Source: Pseudazoarcus sp963975885 (GTDB lineage Bacteria > Pseudomonadota > Gammaproteobacteria > Burkholderiales > Rhodocyclaceae). From it: DNA of 64,000 nucleotides. How positions within the stretch are numbered: the first letter of the stretch is position 1; every line of letters starts with the position of its first letter. Both the position numbers and the translations under genes were made by a program. The notes below the pieces were generated by a model that was not told where the DNA came from, did not search any database, and saw only the letters and a program-made list of their open reading frames with translations. The DNA is taken from the NCBI GenBank assembly GCA_963975885.1, contig CAXBIS010000015.1, forward strand, positions 28,366 through 92,365, written 5' to 3'. Positions 40,458 through 48,692 of the stretch are shown piece by piece.

Positions 40458-40508
40458 CCAATGTTTCAAATCGTAGCAACAAGGCTCCGCCTGTGTAAAG
40501 AAAAACGC

Positions 40509-40521
40509 TTGACATTGTCAA
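40509..40521. promoter_or_regulatory. Shared palindromic -35 element between pilM and ponA
   Basis: TTGACATTGTCAA reads as a consensus -35 box (TTGACA) on both strands. On the minus strand a TTTACA-like -10 follows at about 16 bases and would drive pilM. On the plus strand no good -10 lies at the right distance, but a perfect TATAAT occurs at 40570-40575, 28 bases before the ponA ATG. Divergent promoters probably overlap here. Confidence 0.45.
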
Positions 40522-40569
40522 CCCTGGCGTCTCTTTCTTGCCAAACTGGTTAGAGCGCACGGGGGCCCG

Positions 40570-40575
40570 TATAAT
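40570..40575 (+). promoter_or_regulatory. Perfect -10 box upstream of ponA
   Basis: TATAAT lies 27 bases before the ponA ATG, giving a leader of about 20 bases. The best -35 candidate at 17-base spacing (around 40547-40552) is poor. Confidence 0.5.
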
Positions 40576-40602
40576 CCGCGTACTTCTCTGTTTGTGCTCC
40601 CG

Positions 40603-43137
40603 ATGCGCTGGTTTCTCTACCTTGTCGCGGCCGCGTTCGTGGCGATCATACTCGCGGCCGCGTCGCTCGGCACGATCGTCGCGTTTGCCTGGCCCAAGCT
40701 GCCCTCCCTTGAGGCGCTGACCGACTATCGGCCGCGCATCCCGCTTCGCATATTCTCATCCGACGGCCATCTGTTGGGAGAATTCGGTGACGAGCGGCGT
40801 GCAGTGGTGCAAATCGAGGAAGTGCCCGAGTCCCTCAAGCAGGCCATTCTCGCCGCCGAGGACGAGCGCTTCTACGAGCACCCGGGCGTCGACCCGATCG
40901 GCATCGCACGCGCCGCGGTGGCCAACATCGTGTCCGGCGGACGCGGCCAGGGCGCATCGACGATCACGATGCAGGTCGCACGCAACTTCTACCTGACGCG
41001 TGAGAAGACCTACAACCGCAAGCTCTACGAGATCCTGCTCGCGTTCAAGATCGAGCGCAGTCTCGCCAAGGACCAGATTCTCGAGCTCTACATCAACCAG
41101 ATTTTCCTGGGTCATCGCGCCTACGGCTTCGCCACCGCCGCGCTGACCTATTTCGGCAAGCCGATCGACGAGATCACGCTGGCCGAGGCGGCGATGCTCG
41201 CCGGCCTGCCCAAGGCCCCTTCGGCCTACAACCCGATCACCAACCTGCATCGCGCCACCATCCGCCAGCACTACGTGCTCGGCCGCATGCGCGATGCCGG
41301 CTTCATCGACGACGCGACGCTGGAGGCCACCAAGCACGTTCCCGTCACCATCGCATCTTCGCGACGTTCGCGGCGCGATGTCGACGGCGACTACATCTCC
41401 GAAATGGCCCGTCAGATCGCCGTCGAGCAGTTCGGCGAGGACGCCTACGAGCTGGGCTTGCGCATCATCACCACGGTGCGCCTCGAGGAGCAGCACGCCG
41501 CGCAGGAAGTCCTGCGCGACGGCATCCTCGCCTACGACCGCCGCCACGGCTACCGCGGCCCCGAGGCCTTCGCCGACCTGTCGGGCATCGATGACACCGA
41601 CGACGAGCGCCTGGGCGACGCGCTGCTCGACTACCGCGACCACCAGGATCTGCTCGTGGCCCTGGTGCTCTCCGCCTCGCCCAAGGAAGTGCGCGTGTTC
41701 CGCAACGGCGAGATCCTCACGATCACCGGCAAGGGTCTGTCCTTTGTCGCGCCGATGCTCGACGAGCGCGCCCCGCAGACACGGCGCATCCGGCGCGGTG
41801 CGATCGTGCGCATTCAAGAGACTGGCGATGAAAGCTGGGAAATCGTGCAACTGCCCGAAGTCGAAGCGGCGCTGATCGGCATCGACGCACAGACCGGCGC
41901 GGTGCGCGCGCTCGTCGGCGGCTTCGACTTCCATCGCAACAAGTACAACCACGTCACGCAGGCCTACCGTCAGCCCGGCTCGAGCTTCAAGCCATTCATC
42001 TATTCGGCCGCACTCGAACGCGGCTTCTCGCCGGCCACCTATGAACTCGACGAGCCGCTGTTCTTCCCGGCCGAGATCACCGGCAGCAAGGCTTGGGAGC
42101 CGAAGAACTACGACGGCAAGTTCGAAGGCCCGATCACGTTGCGCGAGGCGCTGGCGCGCTCCAGGAACATGATCTCGATCCGCGTGCTGCAGGCCATCAC
42201 GCCCGAATATGCCCAGGACTACATCGGTCGCTTCGGCTTCGAGCCGGCGCGCCATCCGTCCTTCCTGACGATGGCGCTGGGTGCGGGATCGGCCACGCCG
42301 TGGCAGATGGCCGCCGGCTACGCGGTGTTCGCCAACGGCGGCTTTCGCGTCGAGCCCTACATCGTGCAGGAGATCACCGACGCCAACGGTCGCACCCTGG
42401 CGCGTTTCGACCCGCCCGTGGCCGGGCGCAACGCGCCGCGCGTGCTCGACCCGCGCAACGCCTGGCTGATCGATTCGATGCTGCAGGAAGTCATCCGCAG
42501 CGGTACCGGCCAGCGCGCCAAGACGCTCGGCCGCGAAGACCTGGCAGGCAAGACCGGCACCACCAATGACTACGTCGACGCCTGGTTCGCCGGCTACAAT
42601 CCGGATGTCGTCGCAGTGTCGTGGATGGGCTACAGCCAGCCGAAGAACCTCGGCCGCGGCGAGGGCGGGGCGCGCGCCGCACTGCCGATCTGGATCGACT
42701 ACATGCGCGTCGCCCTCGATGGTGTCGCCGAGAAACCGCGCATCCGCCCGCCTGGTCTGGTACCGGTGCGTCACGCCGACAGCGACTACACCGACTTCCA
42801 TTACGAGGAATATCCGGCACCTCAGGCTCCGCCGCGCGAAATCACCGAGATTCCGACGCTGCAGTACCTGACCGACGACAGTGCCTGGCAAGCGCCGCCC
42901 GCAGCACCGGAAGCCGAGAGCGGCGGCAACCGCGTGCCGTTGTCGATACGCGACCTGTTCCAGTCACGTGAAGACGAGCCGGCACCGACCGAGGACAGCG
43001 TGCCACAATCGATCCGCGACATCTTCGGATCGGGACCGGGTGCCGAGGCGCAGCCGCAACGCCCGCCGCCGGGCACGCGCAACGGCGAACCCCCCGCCGA
43101 GGTCAGGGAAATCATCTTCCCGCCGCGCGACCGTTAA
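40603..43137 (+). CDS. ponA: Penicillin-binding protein 1A, bifunctional peptidoglycan synthase
   Basis: Class A PBP that polymerises and cross-links peptidoglycan at the inner membrane. The 844-residue protein has one N-terminal membrane helix (LYLVAAAFVAIILAAASLG), a glycosyltransferase domain with the catalytic Glu in EDERFYEHPGVD (about residue 86) and QGASTITMQVARN, an OB-like insert, and a transpeptidase domain with SSFK (Ser near 461), Ser-Arg-Asn and KTGTT (about 649). A Pro-rich tail follows. ATG 40603 is preferred to a GTG three codons earlier. Placement opposite pilM is the common proteobacterial arrangement. Confidence 0.96.
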   Translation: MRWFLYLVAAAFVAIILAAASLGTIVAFAWPKLPSLEALTDYRPRIPLRIFSSDGHLLGEFGDERRAVVQIEEVPESLKQAILAAEDERFYEHPGVDPIGIARAAVANIVSGGRGQGASTITMQVARNFYLTREKTYNRKLYEILLAFKIERSLAKDQILELYINQIFLGHRAYGFATAALTYFGKPIDEITLAEAAMLAGLPKAPSAYNPITNLHRATIRQHYVLGRMRDAGFIDDATLEATKHVPVTIASSRRSRRDVDGDYISEMARQIAVEQFGEDAYELGLRIITTVRLEEQHAAQEVLRDGILAYDRRHGYRGPEAFADLSGIDDTDDERLGDALLDYRDHQDLLVALVLSASPKEVRVFRNGEILTITGKGLSFVAPMLDERAPQTRRIRRGAIVRIQETGDESWEIVQLPEVEAALIGIDAQTGAVRALVGGFDFHRNKYNHVTQAYRQPGSSFKPFIYSAALERGFSPATYELDEPLFFPAEITGSKAWEPKNYDGKFEGPITLREALARSRNMISIRVLQAITPEYAQDYIGRFGFEPARHPSFLTMALGAGSATPWQMAAGYAVFANGGFRVEPYIVQEITDANGRTLARFDPPVAGRNAPRVLDPRNAWLIDSMLQEVIRSGTGQRAKTLGREDLAGKTGTTNDYVDAWFAGYNPDVVAVSWMGYSQPKNLGRGEGGARAALPIWIDYMRVALDGVAEKPRIRPPGLVPVRHADSDYTDFHYEEYPAPQAPPREITEIPTLQYLTDDSAWQAPPAAPEAESGGNRVPLSIRDLFQSREDEPAPTEDSVPQSIRDIFGSGPGAEAQPQRPPPGTRNGEPPAEVREIIFPPRDR

Positions 43138-43149
43138 TCGAACGCGACC

Positions 43150-43473
43150 TCAGTCGGGACGAACCTCGACCATCTCGCCGCTTTGCTCCGAGATCACGCG
43201 CGAGAGCGTCTCGTACAGTTCCGAGCCATCACGCGCCGACACCCAGCGCCCGTCGCGCGGCGCGAAGTGGAAGCCGCCCGACTTCGCCGCAACCCAGATC
43301 TCCCGCGCCGCCGTATGGCGGTTGATCACGACCTTGCTGCCGTTGTCGAATTCCAGCTCGAACACGCCGCCCGGCATGATCTCGAGCTCGAGCTCGGCGC
43401 CGCAGCCCTCGATTGCCGCCTCGATGCGCGCGAGCTCCGCATCGGCCAGCGTGTTAAATGCTGTCTCATCCAT
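43150..43473 (-). CDS. cyaY: Frataxin-like iron-sulfur cluster regulator CyaY
   Basis: A 107-residue frataxin homolog that binds iron and IscS and tunes Fe-S cluster assembly. The acidic first helix (DETAFNTLADAELARIEAAI) and the beta sheet with INRHTAAREIWVAAKSGGFHF, then Asp-Gly-Arg-Trp, are diagnostic. The ATG at 43473 is preceded by a purine-rich AGAAGGAGT sequence. It converges on ponA and is divergent from lptM-lysA. Confidence 0.95.
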   Translation of the reverse strand: MDETAFNTLADAELARIEAAIEGCGAELELEIMPGGVFELEFDNGSKVVINRHTAAREIWVAAKSGGFHFAPRDGRWVSARDGSELYETLSRVISEQSGEMVEVRPD

Positions 43474-43525
43474 GGTGACTCCTTCTGCTAGCATTGCCGT
43501 TTTTCCGCCGTCTCCCGAACCCATC

Positions 43526-43741
43526 ATGCGCTCAAGCCTGATCATTGCCGCACTCGGCGGCCTGCTGACCCTGGCCGGCTGCGGCATCAAGGGCGATCTG
43601 TACGTTCCCGAAGTGCCGGAATTCGAACCGCAAGGCACGCCGGCCGCAACATCGTCCGAGGAAGCCGGGCCCGACGCCGCGACGAATCCGCCGCCCGCGG
43701 ACGGCGATGATAACAATCTCGCACCGCTACAGCCGCGATGA
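43526..43741 (+). CDS. lptM: LPS translocon maturation lipoprotein LptM (YifL-like)
   Basis: A 71-residue lipoprotein. The short signal peptide ends in a lipobox LTLAGC, followed by GIKGDLYVPE, the family signature of small lipoproteins encoded just upstream of lysA, now known as LptM, which helps LptD disulfide maturation. The rest is acidic and Pro-rich, likely disordered. Its TGA overlaps the lysA ATG (ATGA). Confidence 0.9.
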   Translation: MRSSLIIAALGGLLTLAGCGIKGDLYVPEVPEFEPQGTPAATSSEEAGPDAATNPPPADGDDNNLAPLQPR

Positions 43742-45003
43742 CCGACCAACTCTTCCCAACCGCCGCGCTGGTGCGCGGCCCGCACGGCCTCGCCCTGGAG
43801 AACGTCGCGCTGGCCGATATCGCTACGCGCCATGGCACGCCGACCTTCGTCTATTCGATGGCCGAGATCCGCCGCGCCTACGGCGCCTGGCGCGATGCGC
43901 TGGCTGGCCGCGACGCGCTGGTGTGCTACGCCGTCAAGGCCAACTCCAACCTCGGCGTGCTGTCCGCCTTCGCGCGCATGGGTGCGGGCTTCGACATCGT
44001 TTCGGGCGGAGAGCTGGCGCGCGTGCTCGCCGCCGGCGGCGACGCGGCCAGGGTGGTCTTCTCCGGTGTCGGCAAGAGCGAGGCCGAGATGCGCGCCGCG
44101 CTCGAAGCCGGCATCGGCTGCTTCAACATCGAATCCCCCTCGGAGGTCGCGCGGCTGGACGCCATCGCACAAGAACTGGGCACGCGTGCCCCGGTGGCGT
44201 TGCGCGTCAACCCGGACGTCGACGCCAGGACGCATCCCTACATCTCCACCGGGCTGAAGAACAACAAGTTCGGCATCGCCTTCGACGACGCCTTCGACCT
44301 GTACCGCGACGCCGCCAGCCGACCCGGCCTGCGCGTGGTCGGCATCGCCTGCCACATCGGCTCGCAACTGCTCGACCCCACGCCGATGGCCGACGCCACC
44401 ACCAAGGTGCTGGAACTGGTCGACCGGCTCGCCGCGGCCGGCATCACACTCGAGCATATCGACCTGGGCGGTGGCGTCGGCATCCGCTATCGCGACGAGA
44501 CGCCACCCACCATCGCCGAGTACCTCGCGCCCATCCTCGCCCGCCTGGAAGGCCGGCGCGAGGCGCTGCATTTCGAGCCGGGGCGCTCGCTGGTGGGCAA
44601 TGCCGGCGTGCTGCTCACGCGCGTGGAATACCTCAAGCATGGCGAGACCATGAACTTCGCCGTGGTCGACGCGGCGATGAACGATCTCGCGCGCCCGGCG
44701 CTCTACGACGCCTGGCACGAGGTCGTGGAAGTGGCGCCCCACGGCGAGCCGCAGACCTACGAGGTGGTTGGCCCGATCTGCGAGAGCGGGGATTTCCTCG
44801 CCCACGACCGCGCGCTGGCCGTCGCTGAGGGCGACCTGCTGGCGATCCTGTCGGCCGGCGCCTACGGCATGACGATGAGTTCCAACTACAACACGCGAGG
44901 GCGCGCGGCGGAAGTCATCGTCGACGGCGACGCCATGCACGTGGTGCGCGTGCGCGAACCGGTGGAATCCTTGTTCGCGCTGGAGTCGCGGCTGCCGGAG
45001 TGA
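43738..45003 (+). CDS. lysA: Diaminopimelate decarboxylase
   Basis: Last step of lysine synthesis: PLP-dependent decarboxylation of meso-diaminopimelate. The 421-residue enzyme shows the PLP Lys in CYAVKANSN (about residue 66), the glycine loop IDLGGGVGI, the phosphate-binding FEPGRSLVG and the C-terminal catalytic Cys in PICESGD. Normal length. Coupled to lptM by a 4-base overlap. A pair of REP-like repeats follows. Confidence 0.97.
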   Translation: MTDQLFPTAALVRGPHGLALENVALADIATRHGTPTFVYSMAEIRRAYGAWRDALAGRDALVCYAVKANSNLGVLSAFARMGAGFDIVSGGELARVLAAGGDAARVVFSGVGKSEAEMRAALEAGIGCFNIESPSEVARLDAIAQELGTRAPVALRVNPDVDARTHPYISTGLKNNKFGIAFDDAFDLYRDAASRPGLRVVGIACHIGSQLLDPTPMADATTKVLELVDRLAAAGITLEHIDLGGGVGIRYRDETPPTIAEYLAPILARLEGRREALHFEPGRSLVGNAGVLLTRVEYLKHGETMNFAVVDAAMNDLARPALYDAWHEVVEVAPHGEPQTYEVVGPICESGDFLAHDRALAVAEGDLLAILSAGAYGMTMSSNYNTRGRAAEVIVDGDAMHVVRVREPVESLFALESRLPE

Positions 45004-45070
45004 GCTCAGGCCGGGGCGTCGAAGTCGATACAGGGCGCGAACCGAGAGGTATTGCGCTGTAGTGGCCAAA

Positions 45071-45184
45071 CATGCGGCGGATTACGCTTCGCTAATCCGC
45101 CCTACGACCTGCTGGAATAGCGCCTGCCGGACTGATTGATTCAGCCGGAGGTAGGGCGCAATAAGCGCAGCGCATTGCGCCGAA
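45071..45184. repeat. REP pair after lysA (variant plus standard)
   Basis: Left member 45071-45106: CATGCGGCGGATTACGCTTC, then GCTAATCCGCCCTACG, a related but distinct REP subtype. Right member 45151-45184: GTAGGGCGCAATAAGCGCAG, then CGCATTGCGCCGAA, the same family as the REPs near 7.2-7.6 kb and 50-51.8 kb. They are inverted relative to each other and lie between convergent lysA and rmlD. No gene occupies 45004-45191. Confidence 0.8.
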
Positions 45185-45191
45185 CAGCCAT

Positions 45192-46085
45192 TCAACCCCC
45201 CGGCAACTCGTCGATGCAGCGCGCCAACGCATCCCGCCAGTGCGGCATTTCCAGCCCGAAACGCGCGGCGAAGGCGTTGCCGTCCAGCCGCGAATTCTTC
45301 GGCCGCGCAGCCGGCGTGGGGTAGTCCTCGGTGGTGATTGGCGCGACCTCGGCCACGCGCAAGCCGATGTCCGGCCGCCGCGCGCGCGCCAGTTCGAAGA
45401 CCGCGCGCGCGAAGCCGCACCACGAAGTCTCGCCGCTCGATGTCAGGTGAAACACCCCCGATTCGAAGCGCTGATGCGCACGTTCAGCCTGCGCCTGGCG
45501 CACCGCATGGGCCGTGGCATCCGCGAGATTGCGCGCCCAGCACGGCGCGCCGATCTGGTCGTCGACGATGGTCAGGCGCTCGCGCTCGGCACCCAGGCGC
45601 AACATGCTGCGCACGAAATTGGCTCCGCGCGCGGCGAACACCCAGGACGTGCGGAAGATCAGATGATCGCTAGCGGCCGCCGCGATCGCGCGCTCACCGG
45701 CGAGCTTTCCGCGCCCGTACTCATTCACTGGCGCCGGCGCGTCCGTCTCGCGCCACGGCGTCTCGCCCGAGCCGTCGAACACGTAGTCGGTGGAAAAATG
45801 CACCAGCAGCGCACCTGTTTCGCGCGCGATCACGGCCAGTTCGCCCGGCGCCTGGCCGTTGATGCGCTGCGCCAGCTCAGGCTCCGACTCGGCACGATCC
45901 ACCGCCGTATAGGCAGCGGCGTTGACGATGACGTCCGCACGGTGCGCCGCAAGTTGCGCGACCGCGTCCGCGTCGGCCAGATCGCAGGCTGCGCGATCCA
46001 GCGCGACGACCTCACCCAGCGGCATCAGGCTGCGCGCGAGCTCATACCCGAGCTGGCCGTTGCAGCCGGTCACCAGCAGCTTCAC
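45192..46085 (-). CDS. rmlD: dTDP-4-dehydrorhamnose reductase
   Basis: Final step of dTDP-L-rhamnose synthesis, an NADPH-dependent reduction. The 297-residue SDR-type protein has the cofactor motif VTGCNGQLG at its N-terminus, HFSTDYVFDG and the active-site YGRGKLAGE. The start is a GTG at 46085 overlapping the rmlC stop (GTGA). Last of the four rml genes in the order B-A-C-D. Confidence 0.95.
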   Translation of the reverse strand: MKLLVTGCNGQLGYELARSLMPLGEVVALDRAACDLADADAVAQLAAHRADVIVNAAAYTAVDRAESEPELAQRINGQAPGELAVIARETGALLVHFSTDYVFDGSGETPWRETDAPAPVNEYGRGKLAGERAIAAAASDHLIFRTSWVFAARGANFVRSMLRLGAERERLTIVDDQIGAPCWARNLADATAHAVRQAQAERAHQRFESGVFHLTSSGETSWCGFARAVFELARARRPDIGLRVAEVAPITTEDYPTPAARPKNSRLDGNAFAARFGLEMPHWRDALARCIDELPGG

Positions 46086-46627
46086 GCGAACACCTCGCAC
46101 TCGGCCAGCAGCCGCCCTTCGCGATCCTTGGCCGAGAGCTTCGGCTCATCGCTCAAGGGCCACACCACGCCCACGGACGGGTCGTTCCAGACGAGGCATC
46201 GCTCGTGTTCGGGCGCGTAGTAGTTGGTGGTCTTGTAGAGGAAGTCGGCCGAATCGGAGAGCACCACGAAGCCGTGGGCGAAGCCTTCCGGGACCCACAT
46301 CTGCAGGTTGTTCTCCTCGGACAACTCCGCCCCGGTCCAGCGCCCGAAGGTGGGCGAGCTGCGCCGCAGGTCCACCGCGACGTCGAACACCCGACCGCGC
46401 GTGACGCGCACCAGCTTTCCCTGCGGCTGCTGGATCTGGTAGTGCAGGCCGCGCAGCACGCCGCGCATCGATCGCGAGTGGTTGTCCTGCACGAAATCCA
46501 CCTGCTGGCCCGTGGCCTCGGCGAAGGCGCGCGCGTTGTAGCTTTCCATGAAGAAACCGCGTGCATCGCCGAACACCTTGGGTTCGAGCACCAGCACGTC
46601 AGGCAAGTCGGTGGCGATCACACGCAT
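46082..46627 (-). CDS. rmlC: dTDP-4-dehydrorhamnose 3,5-epimerase
   Basis: Cupin-fold epimerase acting on dTDP-4-keto-6-deoxyglucose. The 181-residue protein shows FVQDNHSRSMRGVLRGLHYQ with the catalytic His and SCxxG-like strand pattern, and WVPEGFAHGFVVLSD. The ATG at 46627 overlaps the rmlA stop (ATGA). Confidence 0.96.
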   Translation of the reverse strand: MRVIATDLPDVLVLEPKVFGDARGFFMESYNARAFAEATGQQVDFVQDNHSRSMRGVLRGLHYQIQQPQGKLVRVTRGRVFDVAVDLRRSSPTFGRWTGAELSEENNLQMWVPEGFAHGFVVLSDSADFLYKTTNYYAPEHERCLVWNDPSVGVVWPLSDEPKLSAKDREGRLLAECEVFA

Positions 46628-47511
46628 CAATACACCCGTTCCTCGAGCAGTCGTTTCAGATAGCTGCCGTAGCCGTTCTTTGCCAGCGGCTCGGCCAGCA
46701 CGCGCAGTTGCGCATCATCGATCCAGCCGGCGCGCCAGGCGACCTCCTCCGGGCACGCCACCTTCAGGCCCTGGCGCTTTTCGATGGTGTGGATGAACTG
46801 CCCGGCCTCGAGCAGGCTCTCGTGCGTGCCGGTGTCCAGCCAGGCATGACCGCGGCCCATGCGATGCACGTCGAGCTCGTCCCATTCCAGATAGCGGCGA
46901 TTGACGTCGGTGATCTCGAGTTCGCCGCGCGGGCTGGGCGCCAGGTGACGCGCGATGTCGACCACGCGCTCGTCGTAGAAATACAGGCCCGTGACCGCGT
47001 AGCGGCTCTTCGGCTTCGCCGGCTTTTCTTCCAGGCTGATCGCCCGCCCGCCCGCGTCGAACTCGACCACGCCGTAGCGCTCCGGATCGTGCACCGGATA
47101 GGCGAAGACGGTGGCGCCACGTTCGCGCAGACTGGCCGCGGCCAGATCCGGCGCCAGATCATGGCCATAGAACAGGTTGTCGCCAAGGATCAGCGCCGAC
47201 GGGTGACCGTCGAGAAAATCCTCGCCGATCAGGAAAGCCTGCGCCAGTCCGTCCGGGCTGGGCTGCACGGCGTAGCGCAGGTTCAGCCCCCAGGCCGCGC
47301 CGTCTCCCAGCAACTGCTCGAAACGCGGCGTGTCCTGCGGCGTCGAGATGATCAGGATGTCGCGGATGCCCGCCAGCATCAGCGTGCACAGCGGGTAATA
47401 GATCATCGGCTTGTCGTAGACCGGCAGCAGTTGCTTGGACACCGCCAGCGTGGCCGGATGCAGGCGCGTGCCGGAACCCCCGGCGAGGATGATGCCGCGT
47501 CGTTCGCTCAT
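46627..47511 (-). CDS. rmlA: Glucose-1-phosphate thymidylyltransferase
   Basis: First step of dTDP-rhamnose synthesis, making dTDP-glucose. The 294-residue protein has the nucleotidyltransferase start GIILAGGSGTRLHPATLAVS, then KQLLPVYDKPMIYYPL, LILGDNLFYG and the EEKP motif. ATG 47511 overlaps the rmlB stop by 4 bases and excludes a longer in-frame N-terminus. Confidence 0.97.
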   Translation of the reverse strand: MSERRGIILAGGSGTRLHPATLAVSKQLLPVYDKPMIYYPLCTLMLAGIRDILIISTPQDTPRFEQLLGDGAAWGLNLRYAVQPSPDGLAQAFLIGEDFLDGHPSALILGDNLFYGHDLAPDLAAASLRERGATVFAYPVHDPERYGVVEFDAGGRAISLEEKPAKPKSRYAVTGLYFYDERVVDIARHLAPSPRGELEITDVNRRYLEWDELDVHRMGRGHAWLDTGTHESLLEAGQFIHTIEKRQGLKVACPEEVAWRAGWIDDAQLRVLAEPLAKNGYGSYLKRLLEERVY

Positions 47512-48578
47512 TCGTGCGTCTCCCGACTTGCGTAGTTGCGCGTCACCCATTCACGGTAGGCGCCGCTTTGCACGTCGCGCACCCAGTCCAGGTGCTCCAG
47601 ATACCAGGCCACCGTCTTGCGGATGCCGCTCTCGAAGGTCTCGGCCGGGCGCCAGCCCAGTTCGCGCTCGATCTTGCGCGCGTCGATGGCGTAGCGCCGG
47701 TCGTGGCCGGGCCGGTCCTTGACGAAGGTGATCAGGCGTGTGTGCGGGCCGGTCGCGTCGGGCCCCAGTTCGTCGAGCAGCGCGCAGATGGTGTCGACGA
47801 TTTCGCGGTTGGGCTTCTCGTTCCAGCCGCCGATGTTGTAGACCTCCCCGACACGCCCGCGCGCGAGCACCGCGCGCACCGCCGCGCAGTGGTCACCCAC
47901 GTACAGCCAGTCGCGCACGTTGAGCCCGTCGCCATAGACCGGGAGCGCACGCCCGTCGATCGCGTTGGCGATCATCAGCGGAATGAGCTTTTCGGGAAAC
48001 TGGAACGGCCCGTAGTTGTTCGAGCAGTTGGTGGTCAGCACCGGCAGGCCGTAGGTGTGGTGCCAGGCGCGCACCAGATGGTCGGATGCAGCCTTGCTGG
48101 CCGAGTACGGCGAGTTCGGCGCATACGCCGTGGTTTCGCTGAAGGCCGGGTCCGTCGGTCCGAGCGATCCGTACACCTCGTCCGTGGACACGTGCAGGAA
48201 GCGAAAGCCCTCGCGCTCGACGCCTTCCAGCGCCGACCAGTACGTGCGCGCGGCCTCGAGCAGTGTGAACGTGCCCTCGACGTTGGTGCGCACGAAGTCG
48301 CCCGGCCCGTGGATGGAACGATCGACGTGGCTCTCCGCCGCGAAATGCACGATGGCGCGCGGCCGGTGTTCGGCAAGCAGGCGATCGACCAGCGCACGGT
48401 CGCAGATGTCGCCCTGCACGAAGACGTGGCGCGCGTCACCATCGAGCGCGGCCAGATTGGCGCGGTTGCCCGCATAGGTCAGCGCATCGAGATTGACGAT
48501 GCCCTCGTCGCTTGTGGCGAGCCAGTCGAGCACGAAGTTCGCGCCGATGAAGCCCGCGCCGCCGGTGACCAGAATCAT
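47508..48578 (-). CDS. rmlB: dTDP-glucose 4,6-dehydratase
   Basis: Extended-SDR enzyme converting dTDP-glucose to the 4-keto-6-deoxy sugar. The 356-residue protein shows the NAD motif VTGGAGFIGANF at residues 4-15, HFAAESHVDRSI, STDEVYG and the Tyr-x3-Lys in SPYSASKAASDH. The ATG at 48578 (MILVTGGAGF) is the family start, preceded by AGGGCAAGCTC; the open frame continues far upstream but is meaningless there. First of rmlBACD; dacB diverges from it. Confidence 0.97.
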   Translation of the reverse strand: MILVTGGAGFIGANFVLDWLATSDEGIVNLDALTYAGNRANLAALDGDARHVFVQGDICDRALVDRLLAEHRPRAIVHFAAESHVDRSIHGPGDFVRTNVEGTFTLLEAARTYWSALEGVEREGFRFLHVSTDEVYGSLGPTDPAFSETTAYAPNSPYSASKAASDHLVRAWHHTYGLPVLTTNCSNNYGPFQFPEKLIPLMIANAIDGRALPVYGDGLNVRDWLYVGDHCAAVRAVLARGRVGEVYNIGGWNEKPNREIVDTICALLDELGPDATGPHTRLITFVKDRPGHDRRYAIDARKIERELGWRPAETFESGIRKTVAWYLEHLDWVRDVQSGAYREWVTRNYASRETHE

Positions 48579-48692
48579 GAGCTTGCCCTGTCGAGTTCGT
48601 CGTGACGGCCGCGACGGCCGCCGGGAGTGGCGGCATTGTAACGCGTGGCCGATTCGGCAAAGATGGGCGCAGCCCATCGCTGCGGTAACACC

